From Prosopis cineraria (taxonomy: Eukaryota > Streptophyta > Magnoliopsida > Fabales > Fabaceae), in assembly GCF_029017545.1 (NCBI RefSeq), contig NW_026555341.1, positions 29,264,001 to 29,328,000 on the forward strand: DNA of 64,000 nt. Direction: 5' to 3'. Position 1 is the stretch's first letter. The number at the start of each line of letters is the position of its first letter. The notes under the pieces were generated by a model. The model saw only the letters and a list, made by a program, of their open reading frames with translations. It was not told the origin of the DNA and ran no database searches. The position numbers were made by a program, and so were the translations under genes. Positions 1 through 13,600 of the stretch are shown one piece after another.

Positions 1-335
1 AAAGAAAAATATTGTATAAAAAATGAGTTTAGAGACTATATATTCTTGGACTTATAATTTAGGATGCATTTCACACTTTTACCCAACTATATATAGAATT
101 TAGAATGAAGTTCACTTTCTTTCTGCTATATGAAACTGATTCTCACTTAGCATTGTCAAATACCACTGTACCAGAGCTGCCACAACTTTTGTAACTTAAG
201 ATAGCACCCAAAATTCTTAATATATAATGTAGTTTTGAGATGTTTTTCGAAAGAAAAAAGGTGGGTTTTAAATAAGAAAATTTAAACTATTTAGATTATG
301 TAGGAAGATAGAGAAAATATAAAGCATCCTATTTA

Positions 336-773
336 GGAAAAAAAATAATAAAATCTCTCTAAAATATATAAATAACAATTTAATCTCTCAAAATACTATA
401 ATTCTCCAGAAGTTCGTAGTGACTTTTTTACCATTCATGAATTTATATAAATTATTAAATTATCCTTATTGAAAATAAATGATTCATAATTTTTGTTTAA
501 ATGTTCACAACTTTTCTTCTTATATTCGCAACAATGTAACAGTAAAAAATGAATTTAACATGCGAATTTGTAATTTGTTGTTGCATTGTTGTGACTATAA
601 GAAGAAAAGTTGTGAATATTTAAACGAAACTTGTGAATCATATATTTTTAACAAAAACAATTTGATAATTTATATAAAGTCATTATAAAAAAGTTCCTAA
701 AGACTTCACGAGCATTATGGCATTTTAAAAGATGAAATTTTATATTTGAAAGGAATTTTATTATTATTTTTCC
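336..773. mobile_element. Foldback Mutator-like MITE, copy 1
   Basis: The two halves are inverted copies of each other over most of the length. The ends are GGAAAAA and TTTTTCC. Flanking 9-mers TCCTATTTA and TTTTATTTA differ by two C-to-T changes, so this looks like a decayed 9-bp target duplication. It is the same family as the copies at 45360-45804 and 50035-50754. The short open frame inside it is not a gene. Confidence 0.7.
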
Positions 774-884
774 TTTTATTTAAGCAAATATATATATATA
801 TATATAGTTGCCTCTCTGAAACCTACCATGACATGTTTTTTTTTCCCTTACAGAAGATAATAAATTAAAGTAGCAGCAAAGAAT

Positions 885-2386
885 GGCAAATTGACTTTCA
901 TGCTATAAAAAAAAATTATTTCCCACAATACTACACTTTCAATAATATTTACTTAGATACTACAAATTTAAAAGTTGGCTTGATTAGCACCGAGTTCCAA
1001 ATTTTTTTTTTGTCAAAAACGTACATGGAACTTGGCTTCTATCAAGCCAAGTTCTATTTAATTTAAAAAAAATTAAAAACATATCTCATCTCTTCTCTTT
1101 TTAGCTAAGTTTTAATCAATTATCTAGGCAAAATCTAAATTATACAATCATTATTCCAATATCATTAACTCCATTAAAGACTAAATAATCAATTGAAGTC
1201 CCTAATCAATTGAAATTGAAATGTTAATATCTAATACAGCATTAGACGCTTGGATTAACTGAACAAATCACCATAAATCTCTAAAATCATTAAATGAGAT
1301 GTTCTGAGTGATACTAAGTCATTATAAGTAAAAATAATAAAATTGCTAACATATTTTAGGTTATACCATGAGTGATACTAAATTATCATGGATCTCTAAA
1401 ATTGTCAATCACGATATTATGAATGACACAAAGTTATTATAACATCTCTATTTTTACTCTTCAAATCTAAATAAAAAATTTATAATCATATAAATATTAA
1501 AGAAATTGTGTTTATTAAAATACACTAGTAGAGTTTAATTTTTAAAATGTTAAGAAAGTACTATAAAAATTACATAATATGTGTGTGGCGGGAGGGTTTT
1601 ATTTATAGATTATTATTTTTGAAAAGAAAAGAAGAAAGAAGATTTAAAAAAAAAAGAGGAAAGAGAGAATGGATACCAAAATGTGGAGCTAACTAATTTA
1701 CTTTATTATTTCCAGTCTCATTTCTTCTTTTGCGCGCATCACTTCCTCTTTCTTTCTTTCTATCTTCCTCTCACTCAGTGCATGGTGAGAAACTAAGATA
1801 AAGAGTAAGCAAAATTTTAAAGATGGGGTTCCATAATAGATACCTTGAGCATGATCTCAAACGTTTTCAGACTATATAAGTGTTAAATATTTTTCTTAAT
1901 CACATACTTTCTTTGGTTTTTGATTTCTTGATAATAAAAAACCTAAGGTTTGATGTACTTTGAGTTTTTAGAGACTTCAATTGATTATTTAATTTTTAAT
2001 GAAGTTAATAATGTCAGAATAATAATTGTATGATTTAGATTTTGCCTAAATAATTGATTAGAACTTGGCTAAAGAGAGAGTTGATGAGATATATGTTTAA
2101 TTTTTTTTTAAATTAAATAGAACTTGGCTTGATAGAAGCCAAGTTCAATGTCTGACAAAAAAAAAATTGGTTGAAGAGAGAGATGATGGGATAGATTTTT
2201 TTGTTATATTAAATAGAACTTGGCTTGATAGAAGCCAAGTTCCATGTACGTTTTTGACAAAAAAAAAATTTGAAACTCAGTGCTAATTAAGCCAACTTTT
2301 AAATTTATGGTATCTAGGTAAATATTATTGAAAGTGTAGTATTATGGGAAATAATTTTTTTTTTATAGTATGAAAGTCAATTTGCC
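885..2386. mobile_element. Non-autonomous Mutator-like element with long terminal inverted repeats
   Basis: A perfect 9-bp direct repeat GCAAAGAAT lies at 876-884 and 2387-2395. The element begins GGCAAATTGACTTTCAT and ends with its inverse. Inverted arms run to roughly 1210 on the left and start near 1968 on the right. Nine-base target duplications with long inverted repeats are the Mutator-superfamily signature. No transposase frame is visible in the 750-bp interior. That interior has a pyrimidine-rich, 5'-UTR-like stretch at 1700-1780 that could be captured host DNA, though this is only a guess. Each arm carries a short perfect hairpin, and the right arm carries it twice. Confidence 0.88.
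2122..2241. repeat. Tandem duplication of a hairpin in the right arm of the Mutator-like element
   Basis: The stem AACTTGGCTT, a 5-nt loop and AAGCCAAGTT occur at 2121-2145 and again at 2217-2241, a 96-bp period. The left arm has only one copy, at 1029-1053. The arms therefore differ by this duplication. Confidence 0.75.
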
Positions 2387-2395
2387 GCAAAGAAT

Positions 2396-3890
2396 TGCTC
2401 TTTCATTGTTCTCGGCAAAGGCTATTTTTAATATATATATATATATATATATATTATATAAAACAAGAAAAGAATCCATGCATGATACAGAAAATGAAAA
2501 GAAAAGAATCCAAAATAAAATGAGAAAGATTTAGATTATTCTTTTTCTTTTCTTTTTTTAAGTTAAGAACATCTATAAAAATATTACATGACTCATTAGA
2601 AGATCATGTAATAAGGAAGGAGAACGATAAAAATTAAAAAAGACTATTCCACTTTACCATTTTACTTCTAGGGATCAAGGATCTCTACAATAGAAGATTT
2701 AAAAATTGTAAAGAAGCTTGTGGATATCTTGTATATAAAATCTCATTTGCTTGGGATAAATGAATAAAGACCAGAGATATATCTGAAAATTAAAACAAGT
2801 ACCCTAAGCTCTTCCATATCAGTAATTTTCTTGATAGCTCGATGCAAATATCGGCATATTTGTGGATAAGCATTAATCAACTACAAATTTCTAGCTAAAA
2901 TAATATTGTGAATATTAAATAGTAGTCCTTATGTTATATTAAAGCACTATATGGAAATGGATTGAGGTCTAATTGAATAAACCAAAATAAGTTGGAATAT
3001 TCAATTTGGATATACCAGAAGAGACTCCAACTCGAAAAACATTCACTTATCAATAATCATATTTAAGTTGTTAGGAACATTTTGATCTTTCCATTTTTAT
3101 GCCAAGCAATTTAAACAGACTTTGCCCCAGCAAGTGTTTGTCTTGCTATCAGTATGTGTTTTAAGTGAGTTGCTCTCTCTTCAACCTGTATATATATTAT
3201 TCTCTCTCCACCAAACTCTAATCTGGAGCTTCCATGGATAACAACTTGTTTCAAGGTAATTATCATAATCTATTACAGCATCATAATAGTAGCCTTATTT
3301 CCTTCAGCAGCTGTATGTTCTTCATGATGAGGAATTCAAAGTCAAGGAAGATCACGATTTTACCTGGCTGGGTGTGAACGAGTAGCTCTTTTTAACTTTT
3401 GTTTGTTGTACTTCAAATAACGATGATGAACCATTATGCATCCTATTCTTGAAGTAGCATCTATGAAAGTAATTTTTTTTTTTATATTCTTTTGGTATAG
3501 GTGATGGAGGTTGACTCATTGCATCATGAGAATTGCTTGGGAAAGAAAAAGAACATATATAACTCTGAAAAAAAGGAACCAAAGACAAAATCGGAAAGAA
3601 ATTCCATTACTCATGGGAGTAGAAAAACAATGAGATAGCTAGGGAGAAAATACTGAGCATGGGAGTTCAAAATTAAGGGGAAAAAATAAAAGAAGAAGAG
3701 TAAATAAAATGAGATATAGAATAAAATCCAGTTCAGCCTGTCCAATTAAGCAAGTAAATCATTAAACTAGTATCTTGACCAGTTTAATTAAACAATTTGC
3801 TTATAACTAGTTTAATCATGGTTTGACTATAATTTTGACTATTAGGCAAGGATCCCATTTACCACAAAACTTTCCAAACAAGTGTTTAAC
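2396..3890. other. AT-rich stretch without a supported gene
   Basis: It opens with an (AT)n microsatellite at about 2431-2454 and is otherwise AT-rich. The only gene-like signal is a TATA-like run near 3190 followed by a short open start at 3233 (MDNNLFQ, then a GTAATT donor). A nearby open stretch at 3310-3383 ends in a stop. The splice phases of these two pieces do not agree, so no gene is called. Confidence 0.4.
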
Positions 3891-3892
3891 AC

Positions 3893-3975
3893 AATTGCAT
3901 GCCGAAGATTCGAACTTGAAATCATTGGTTAAGCTAGTACAACTCCTTGCCAATTGAGCCATATGCTTGTTGATT
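3893..3975 (-). mobile_element. tRNA-derived SINE head
   Basis: Read on the - strand this has a pol III A-box-like TGGCTCAATTGGCAAGG and, about 35 nt later, a B-box-like AGTTCGAATC. The spacing is typical of tRNA-derived plant SINEs. It does not fold as a complete tRNA and lacks a normal acceptor stem. The 3' part probably continues leftward to about 3790, but no target duplication was found. Confidence 0.55.
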
Positions 3976-4527
3976 AATGTATTAATAATATTAATTACAA
4001 AAATTTGTTATGAAATAAATAATCTATAAAAAATTTATATGTCTTAATTTAATTGAAAATACGTACTTTAAAATATATATAAGGCCAAGTGTATAAATTT
4101 TTCTCCTGACGCTTAACTTGAACTAGTAGCTTGACTAGTATTTCATTAACCAACGATCTAGTTTTTGGTACCTTGGGGCTGTTTGATTACATGTTCTAAA
4201 ACAATTTTTTATTTGAAAAAACCTATTTGAAAATATATTTCAATGTTATGGATTTTGCAAATAAAAGTTAAAAGTTACTTTGGAAAACTAAAAAATTAAG
4301 ATGTTTTGATACCTAAAGGAAAAAAAATATCACGTTTTCATTAATAACAATTATATTAATTATATTTAATATTTTTTTAATATTATAAGACATTTTTAAT
4401 TACTACACACTCCCCATATAGTAGTTTTTCTTTATTTATTATGGTATTTGCGGGGGCTACTGGTGTGGATTCCTCTCACTGGAACATCAGATCGTTGGTT
4501 GGAAAAAAGTTAAAATCAGATCGCATA

Positions 4528-4560
4528 TTTGGGCTTAACCCAAAATCCATTAGGCCCATG
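4528..4560 (+). promoter_or_regulatory. Site II / telo-box-like promoter motifs upstream of the kinase gene
   Basis: TGGGCTTAACCC and TTAGGCCCA lie about 90-120 bp before the start codon at 4650. GGCCCA/TGGGCC-type site II and telo-box-like motifs are common in promoters of growth-associated plant genes. No clear TATA box was found at a sensible distance. This is a motif match only. Confidence 0.35.
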
Positions 4561-4649
4561 AGAATCGAACGCATTCTGCCTCAGTAGTCACTAGTCAGTG
4601 CGATCTCCAGCTGTGGCCAACTGATTCATTCACTGTGCGTCGCCGTGAA

Positions 4650-7600
4650 ATGGACCAGAGCACTTTCTCCGCCCGAACCCGGAAAGCCAGACCCAAGTCT
4701 GACCTGTATTCCCCCGTCGTCGTGCACGACGGCGACGGCGACGGCGACGACAGCGGCGGAAACAGCTATGGTAAGCGAGACCAAAGCCGGAGCGGACGGA
4801 ATGCCAGAAGCTCGGTACCTGAGGACGATCCATATGCAACAATGGTCTACAAAGACAATGGCCATGAAGAAGACGAAGATGACGACTCCTCCCTCCCACC
4901 TCTTCTTAAGCGCTTGCCCAAGGACTTCGGTGGTGGAGCCTCGATGGACTACGAAGACGATCCTGACGACGATGCCGGCGATTTTGGCACCATGATCGTT
5001 AAGACCGATCGAAGTCGGGAGCGAAATCGTTCTTCGTCGCCCATGGGTTCGACCTGGAATTCTCGGAAGTCTCCTTTGAGGCAGGCAAGTCCAACGGCGG
5101 GACTGGGCGGTGGGGATGACGAAGATGATGAGGGTGACGAGGGGTTTTCAACATTCGTCGTACGTAAAACGGCAAGGTCCAGTGAGAGAGAGTCTGTCAG
5201 TGGAACCGTAGTGCGTAGGACAAGCGCCGGTGCTGGTGGTGGTGGAACTGTTACTGGCTCGACAATGGAAAGAGCAGTGGCAAGTATGCAGGCATCGGGT
5301 GAACTAGGCTTTGGGAAACAGAGGAGGGGGAGCGGGCCTATGCAGAACGACGAGGGTAGGCAGTCAATAGGGACGAAGGTTTCATCGAGTTCGATCCCGG
5401 AAAGCGTCACTAGAGAGGATCCTACAACTAAGTACGAATTGCTCAATGAACTTGGTGGGTGGCAATTTTGTTTATTTATTTATGTTTTTTACGTTCACTT
5501 TCCTCCCCTTTTCATTGATCCTATCTCTTGTTTCGCCTTGCTTGCTTGATACATTTCAAACAATCGCCTTCGTGAATTTCTTTCAAGGGAATTAAGTGAA
5601 TTTTGAAGTTAATAGTAGTGTTTTCTGGAAGTAAATCGTTTTATTTATTGTTTGTTTGTTTGTTTTAATCCTAAAATTGGTCTTTTTCGGGAAAATGTCA
5701 GGGAAGGGATCTTACGGATCAGTTTATAAAGCTAGGGATTTAAAAACCTCAGAGCTTGTCGCTATCAAAGTCATTTCCCTTTCTGAAGGGGTAAGTTTCT
5801 CTTCTTTTCTATTCACCTGCTCGTCCTCTAACCATGTTTGTTCGTAGAGTGAGTTTAAGCTTTGTAAACAAACTTAAATGCTTCCTGTGCTTAGGAGGAG
5901 GGATACGAGGAAATCCGCGGTGAAATTGAGATGTTACAGCAATGTAATCATCCAAACGTGGTCCGCTACCTTGGAAGCTATCAGGGCGAAGAGTATCTTT
6001 GGGTAAGAAGATATTAAATGAAAAGAACGAAAATAGAAGCATTTTCCCTCTCTGACCTTAGATCATCATTCATATGTGGAACAATAGTGGAGCTCTTTAA
6101 AGGTTATAATTTCATATGTATATGCTTGTTAATGTGAGGGCTTTTCATTTTTCTTTTTGGGCAGATAGTTATGGAATATTGTGGTGGTGGTAGTGTTGCT
6201 GATTTGATGAATGTAACTGAGGAGCCGCTGGATGAGGGTCAGATAGCATATATCTGTAGGGAGGCACTGAAGGTATTCTAGATTGAGCTGGTTGAATATT
6301 CATTTATCAATTATCGATTGTTCATTGATTTTCCCTTTAACTTCCGCTAGCCTGAAGTATACTTGATTTAAATATGATGCCTGTGCTTAAGATTTGTAAA
6401 ACAAAGTTCTGAAACATAAGCATTGGGCACCAAGTTTGCTGTTTTATATATGTGCCAATTGTTTCCTTAGTTTATTTTCTACTTATTCTTGCTATTTTTT
6501 TTTTTTTCCTTTACTCTGCGTAGGGACTTGAGTATTTGCACTCCATTTTCAAAGTCCATAGGGACATTAAAGGTGGGAATATCTTATTAACTGAACAAGG
6601 AGATGTCAAGCTAGGTAAAGTGTGCTATGTGAATTGTGTGTAAGATCTTCTGAAGTCTCGAGCTTATTTAATGATCCTCATTTAATTATAATATTTTGTT
6701 TTTGATGATGTTATTGTTTTATTGCACTCCACTAGATTGCATGTTTGATGAACTAGCACCTCAGGCTACTCATTATTCTTGAATATTTATAGAGTCATCA
6801 TATTGTTTATAATGTGATATGGGCTACTAGAAACAACAACCATATTTGTTGAAGTATTCTTTAAGATACCTCTAGGAAGTAGAGGCTCTTATGTTAAACA
6901 TTAAGAATGACTGCAATCACCAGAGGTAATTATCTCCATCCAGTTTGTGACTGGTGATGAGAGAGGGAATGTCGCTTGACAGAGAAGAATATGAAGAAGG
7001 ACCATGTGAGTGAGTGTTCGTTGAATGATCATGGGATCCATTTGCATTCTGGGTTTTGGTCATGTTGGCCGTGTAACGACTGAATTGGAGGGAGGAAGAG
7101 CTGAAGGGCTAATCACTCTGATACAATGTTAATTGCAGAGAGAAATTGACTCTGCCGTTATATTATTCATCCTAAACCAGGTACATATATAGGATATTAG
7201 GGTTTACAAAGCATATCAGAAAATAATCCCTTAATATCCTAATATTATCTCCTAAGAATAAAAAGCATTAAGTAATAATAACAAACTTATCTGAATAATA
7301 ACAATCAGATATGGATAACTAAAAGGTAATCTGGCCTTTATGGGCCAAGCCCAATACCGCAATTCAACATGAATGAGTGAGTTAGTGATTCCATGCAAAG
7401 ACTTTTTTAAATAAATTACAATTACCTCAGCTAAAAAGTTATCTGTAGTTGGACTCTTCTAGAAATTAGTGAAAGATCTAGCTAGAATTCTTGGCATTGA
7501 ATTATTAGTCATTCTCGCATGCCTTATTATTTACTTGATTCTTTCTATTGAAATGATATGCCCTATGATTCCATCTTTCTTATTTTGAGTCTTCTTACAT

Positions 7601-10600
7601 TTTTGTATTCTCTGTCTTGATGCACATTGTTCCATGTTTGATTAAGTTCAGTCTGTGTTTCTGTCTAATTGTCATGTCATCTGTGGGAGCTGTTCCTAGC
7701 TTAAAATGAAAACCTTCATTTCTTGAAGACCTGTCTAACTCCCAGTTCGATAGAGTTCAATATCTTATAGTATTTAACTCCCTGTTCTAATTTGAGTTAT
7801 TTCTGATTTTAATGGAAATAACTATAGCATTATGAGAATTCTGTTACTCTAAGGCCCTGTTTGGTTCCGGAGCATTTTGATGGAAATAGAATCAAAAATG
7901 GAACTGGAATTGGAAATGGGAATGAAATTGGAAATGGCTTTAAAGGTACATTTGGTATGATAGTAAATTTGAATGGAATCCTGATTTGATTTTTGTTTGG
8001 TAGGGATGAATTAGGCATGGAAAGGAGCCCAGAAACATTAAAAAGACCATAATGGCCTTAGACAAAAATTAGCCAAAACAACCCTCCTCTCCCTCCCCCT
8101 CTCCCCTTATTAAATCATAAACATCGAACCAGCAATAACCAGATTCCTGGTTCATCTCATCAATTAAGAAAAAACAAAAACAAATTCCTGAATCATCTCA
8201 TCAATTTAAAAAAAAAAAATAGCAACCCAGATTTCAAAGCAATATCAAATTGATGAGGAGGAAGAGATCGGAGGAGGGAGTGATTGAGGAAGAGAGTGGA
8301 TGCCAAGGGGAGATATTGAGGGAGGGAGGGAGCGGACTAACAGATCGAGGGAGGGAGAAAATGGTTTGATGGAGACGACCATGACATCCCATCTGGAGCA
8401 TGGCAGCGGGTGACAAGGCCATAGGGAGGGAGAAAATGGTTTGATGGAGACGACCATGACATCCCATCTGGATGCCAAGGGGAGATATTGAGGGAGGGAG
8501 GGAGCGGGCTAACAGATCGAGGGAGGGAGAAAATGGTTTGATGGAGATGACTATGACATCCCATCTGGAGCATGGCAGCGGGTGACAAGGCCATAGGCGC
8601 ACGGACTTGCAAGTGATGAAGTTGTGGGCACATTGGATGATAAAAGGTTGTATCAGACTCTTCTTCGTTTGAGAACAACATCAAAGACAGCAGAGGAGCG
8701 ATGTGGATGAAGTGCAGAGGTTGAGGGGTGGCTCGGGTGTATGGTGGAGGATGAAGGACGATGATGATGGTGAGGTGAAGGTTAACAGAGATCTCGGTAG
8801 TCTAGAGAACAAAGTATGGCGTAGAAATATTTTCCAAGGAAAATCTGGGTCCAGCTGAATAATTCAAATTCAAGGTTGATCAGGAAAATTTGAACTCCAA
8901 GAGTTGAAATTCATCCCAGCCAAACTAGGGAAAATGGCATTTCCCACTCTTTTCTTTTCCCTCTCAAATTTCAGCAAACCAATCGAGGCCAAAGGATCTA
9001 TGTTTTCTGTGTTCCTTACTTTTTATTAGTATTACTTCCTAGACAAGATTCAAAATGACATCTGTGCCTGGAATTTTGATGGCTTTAAAAACTGAAGGTG
9101 AAAAAAATTATTTCATCAATCTACAATTGTATGAAGGTTTTCTGATTTATTTCTTTTTCTTTAAATTTCATATGTTTCCTTTTGATTATTACTCAAATTT
9201 TCAATGACAAATCTATATTGAAGCTATTTAAGTGTCTTCTACTTCTCAAAAATCAACTAGCGAGTAGTGACATCGCTCTACAACATTCTGCAGTTTCATT
9301 TCTGTCAAGTTATTAAATCATCCTATAAACTAGGTTTGTTTTACGTATATCAAGGTTAAAATTGACCATAGTAATTATTCCTGATTTTGATTGGTGAAAC
9401 TTTATTTGGACTGAATAATGCTTGTATTTTATTGATAGGGACCCGATTCATATATAGATAGGGGCAGGAGAGAGTGAATCTAATTAAATTCCTAAAAACT
9501 CTCCTAAAATCTCTAATAATATAAATCTAATTAAAGACTTTGAAAGTGAACATCACAAGATGAGAAGAGAAAAAAGGAAAATTAGGTCTGAGATATTATT
9601 GGGCCTAGGGCCCAATAATATGAGTTATATATCCAAGACTCCCCCTCAAGCTAGTGAGTAGATGTTTATCATTCACAGCTTGCCTTTGAATGCTTCAAAC
9701 TTTTCTTGGCTCAATGGTTTGGTCATCACATTTGCAATTTGCTCTCCTGAAGGGATGTGGGATAGATCGATAGTCTTTGTATCTAATTTTTCCTTGATAA
9801 AATGCCAATCGATCTCTATATGTTTGGTACGATCATGATGTACCGGATTGTTGGCAATCTTGATTGCAGACATGTTATCACACCATGCTTTAATGGGTCC
9901 AACCGTGTCAATCTTGAGCTCCTTTAGAAGTCTAACAATCCACATTCCTTCACAAGTTCCTAAAGCAAGAGCCCTATATTCGGACTTGGCAGAGCTTCTT
10001 GAAACTACAGGTTGCTTCTTGCTTCTCCAGGTCACCAAGTTGCCCCACATATAAGAGCAATAGCTAGTAGTAGATCTTCTATCTATTTTTGACCCAGCCC
10101 AACCAACATCTGTGAATAATTCTATGCCTCTAATATCACCTTTTACAAAGAACAGTCCCAGTCCTGGAGTTTTTTCCAGATACCTGAGTATCCTGTAAAC
10201 TGCAGCTAGATGTTCCTTCTGAGGACAGCTTGAGAACTGGCTAACTACACTCAAAGGAAAGCAAATGTTAGGTCTAGTATGAGATAAATAGATCAACTTG
10301 CCCACTAGCCTTTGATATCTTTGTTTATTTACTGCTATCCCATCAGATTTGATTGTCAATTTTTGGTGCAGTTCCATGGGAGTGTTTGCAAGTCTTGCTC
10401 CTAACATCCCTGTTTCCTTCAACAAATCTAGAGTATATTTTCGTTGGGACACACTAATCCCCTTATGCGTTCGTGCCACTTCCATGCCCAAGAAGTATCT
10501 TAGAGGTCGAAGATCTTTGATTTCAAATTCAGTTGCCAAGTTGTCCTTTAATTTGACAATTTCCCTATCATCATTTCTTGTCAAAACTGTATCATCAGCA

Positions 10601-13600
10601 TACACAATGAGAGCTGTCATTTTTTCATTCCATTGTTTAACAAATAGAGTGTCATCTGCTTGGCACTGTTTGTATCCCCAAGTTTTAATAGCCCGAGTAA
10701 ATTTTTCAAACCACCCCTTGGTGATTGTTTCAAGCCATACAGAGACTTGATCAACTTGCAAACCTTGTGAGAATTATGAGAATCTTGTAATCCCAATGGA
10801 ATTTCCATATAAACTTCTTCCTCAAGATCACCATTTAGGAATGCATTTTTGACATCGAGTTGATGTAAAGGCCAATCTAGATTTGCAGTGAGAGACAACA
10901 GAACTTTTACAAAGTTGAGCTTGGCAACAGGCGCACAAGTTTCCTGGTAATCAATCCTATAAGTCTGAGTGAAGCCTCTAGCAACTAATCGAGCCTTATA
11001 CTTTATTGTGAAAACCCACTTGCTACTTACGATTGACTTCCCCTTAGGCAACTCGGTGATTTCCCATGTTTGGTTTTTATGTAGAGCCCTCAATTCTTCT
11101 TTTATGGCCTCCTTCCATTTGGAATCTATGATTGCTTCCTCAAAGTTCTTCGGAATATTTTCATTTTCGACATTAGCTACAAAAGCCTTCAAATGAGGAG
11201 ATAAACTTTTGTATGAAATATACTTGGCAATAGGATATTTGGTACAATTCCTATTTCCTTTTCTCAAAGCAATTGGCCAATGTAAGCGCTGAAGACTTTC
11301 CTCAAGTGCAAATTCATGGCTATGCATTAGTGTGGAAATGGGGTCTTGTCCACTCTAGTGTTGTTCAATAGCACTATTAGGTTCTTCCACCTGAGTCTTA
11401 GAATCAGACAACATATTAAGGGGCTCAAAAGGATTCACATCTTGGAAGCGGGATTTGCTAGAGGAATTTTCAGAATTTAGAGTTATTGTTTCAATGGGGT
11501 CAGACCGGTTTAAAGGCTCAGAGGTGGAATCATTGTGAGTAGAGGAGATATTTGTAGTCAGTTCTGGTAATATGTGGTGTTCATGTGGTTATCCAGAAAA
11601 GTTAGGCAAATTGTTATGATGATCATTCTCAGGTAAACAAATTGACCATTCATTTTCATTTGTCCCTTTCTCCCCCTGAATAGGTGATTTGTTAAAAAAG
11701 GGTTGGTTTTCAACAAATTTGACATTCATGGTAACATAAACACGATTGTAACAGGAGAATAACATTTATATCCTTTTTGAGTAAAGGAGTACCCTAAGAA
11801 GACACACTTGATGGCACAAGAATTAGTGTTGTTAAAGGCAAAAGGCGCACTCAAGGTGCAAAGTCTGTAAAATGCCTTAGGCATAGGTGCTAGAAAGGCG
11901 CATGCCTAAATGAAGCAAGATGCTATCATGTGAAAATGCAAAATATATAAACAACTAACTATAAATGAAAGATGAAATGATAAATATAGATTTACTTAAA
12001 CCTTCATATAAAATTGTGTTCTCTATCATATTTAAAAATCCAATCATAGATAATTTCTCATAATAAATTAAAATCTTTTCTATTCTGTAATTGTTTTCTC
12101 TTATTTAAAATTTAAATCTTCCTTTTTTTTATATAAATTTACTTATTTTTTATATCATATAATAACTTTCTATATTTTATATCATATTTTAATAATAAAT
12201 ATGATATAAAATATAGAAATACCCACTACCCAGTCACGATCATGAGTCACGAGTCCATGGTTGAATCTTGTTCTCTTCCATTTTTGTAAAAAGTGTGACT
12301 CAAGACACTGCAATATCCAGTTGGTCACTAATACCCAGTCGGTGGACAAATCGTCTTCTCTTCTTCTATACCTAGTCCGCATCGTCCTCTTTCCTCGTCT
12401 TCTCTTCTGCAATACCTAGTCCCAGTCACCATCTTCTCTTCTCTACTGATTTGTCTCTTCTCTACTGCTCCAAGGCACTATCAAGCGAGCGCATTTTGGC
12501 TATGTAAAGCGCACAAGGTGCTCACCTGACTAAACCCAGCACCTCTCAATGAAGAGGCGCGATGACCATCTTCAGCACCTCACCTTTGCGCCTTAGGCGC
12601 TGAGGTGAGCACCTTTAAGAACATTGACGAGAATCTAGCTTCCCCCCAACCTCATTGTACACAAATGTTATACACCTAAAGACCCATTTTGGTATGGTTG
12701 TTGTGAGATGGAGTTAGGATAGATCTCAAGAAACTTGTGAAGAGGGATTTGAAAGTTTAGAGTTTTAGAGAGTAAACGATTAATCAAGTAGGCAGATGTA
12801 AGGATAGCATCCCCCAAAATTTATTTGGGACATTACCACCAATCATAAGAGCACGAGCAACCTCAAGCAAATGTCTATTTTTTCTTTCAGAGACACCATT
12901 TTGTTGGGGAGAATAGGCACAAGATGTCTGATGGTGTATGCCATGTTTTTCTAAATAGGTTTGAAAATTGGAGTTCAAATATTCTCTTCCGTTATCACTT
13001 TGGAGAATTGCCAATCATTTTCCTCAAGGCAAAATCCTGAAAACCACAGCCCTTGTTATCAAAAATAACCATGCAATTCATTTGAATCACAATTCGACTC
13101 AGATAACAAACTGCACTTAATAGTCGGAACAATCAAAACATTCTTCAAAATAATATGTTCAGAGATAACAACAGTTCCAGAACCCATGACTTTGGCATAT
13201 TCACCATTAGTTACCTCAACAAATTCATGCTCAAAATTTTCAGAAAAATCAAAGAATAATTCCTTGAATCCTGTTATGTGGTCTGTTGCACCAGAATCCA
13301 CTTCCCAAATATTTTTAGATATGACGATCCCATTTAGAGCTTTGGTAAGAGCAGTACCTGATTGAGCCAAGGTCACAGAAGGGGTTTTTGCTTCACACAT
13401 CACCAGCAGCGAAAGAAGCATGTCTTTCTAATACTTTCCGGAGAGTTGACAACTCCTCGGCACTCAATGATCCACTTTGTGAATCTGTAGCAGTCACAAT
13501 AAACCCCTTCCCTTCACTTTTGGGCTTATGTTTAAAGTTTGAGGGCTTGCCATGTAACTTCTAGCACTCATCCTTGATATGACCACCTTTGTTGCAGTGA

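Noticed and set aside
4626..5446. Long - strand and alternate-frame open frames over kinase exon 1
   Set aside because: They are shadows of the GC-rich first exon. Only the + strand frame from 4650 continues into a kinase domain.
8234..8684. Three overlapping - strand open frames of 77-122 aa
   Set aside because: They are produced by the purine-rich 172-bp tandem repeat and have repeated, low-complexity peptides.
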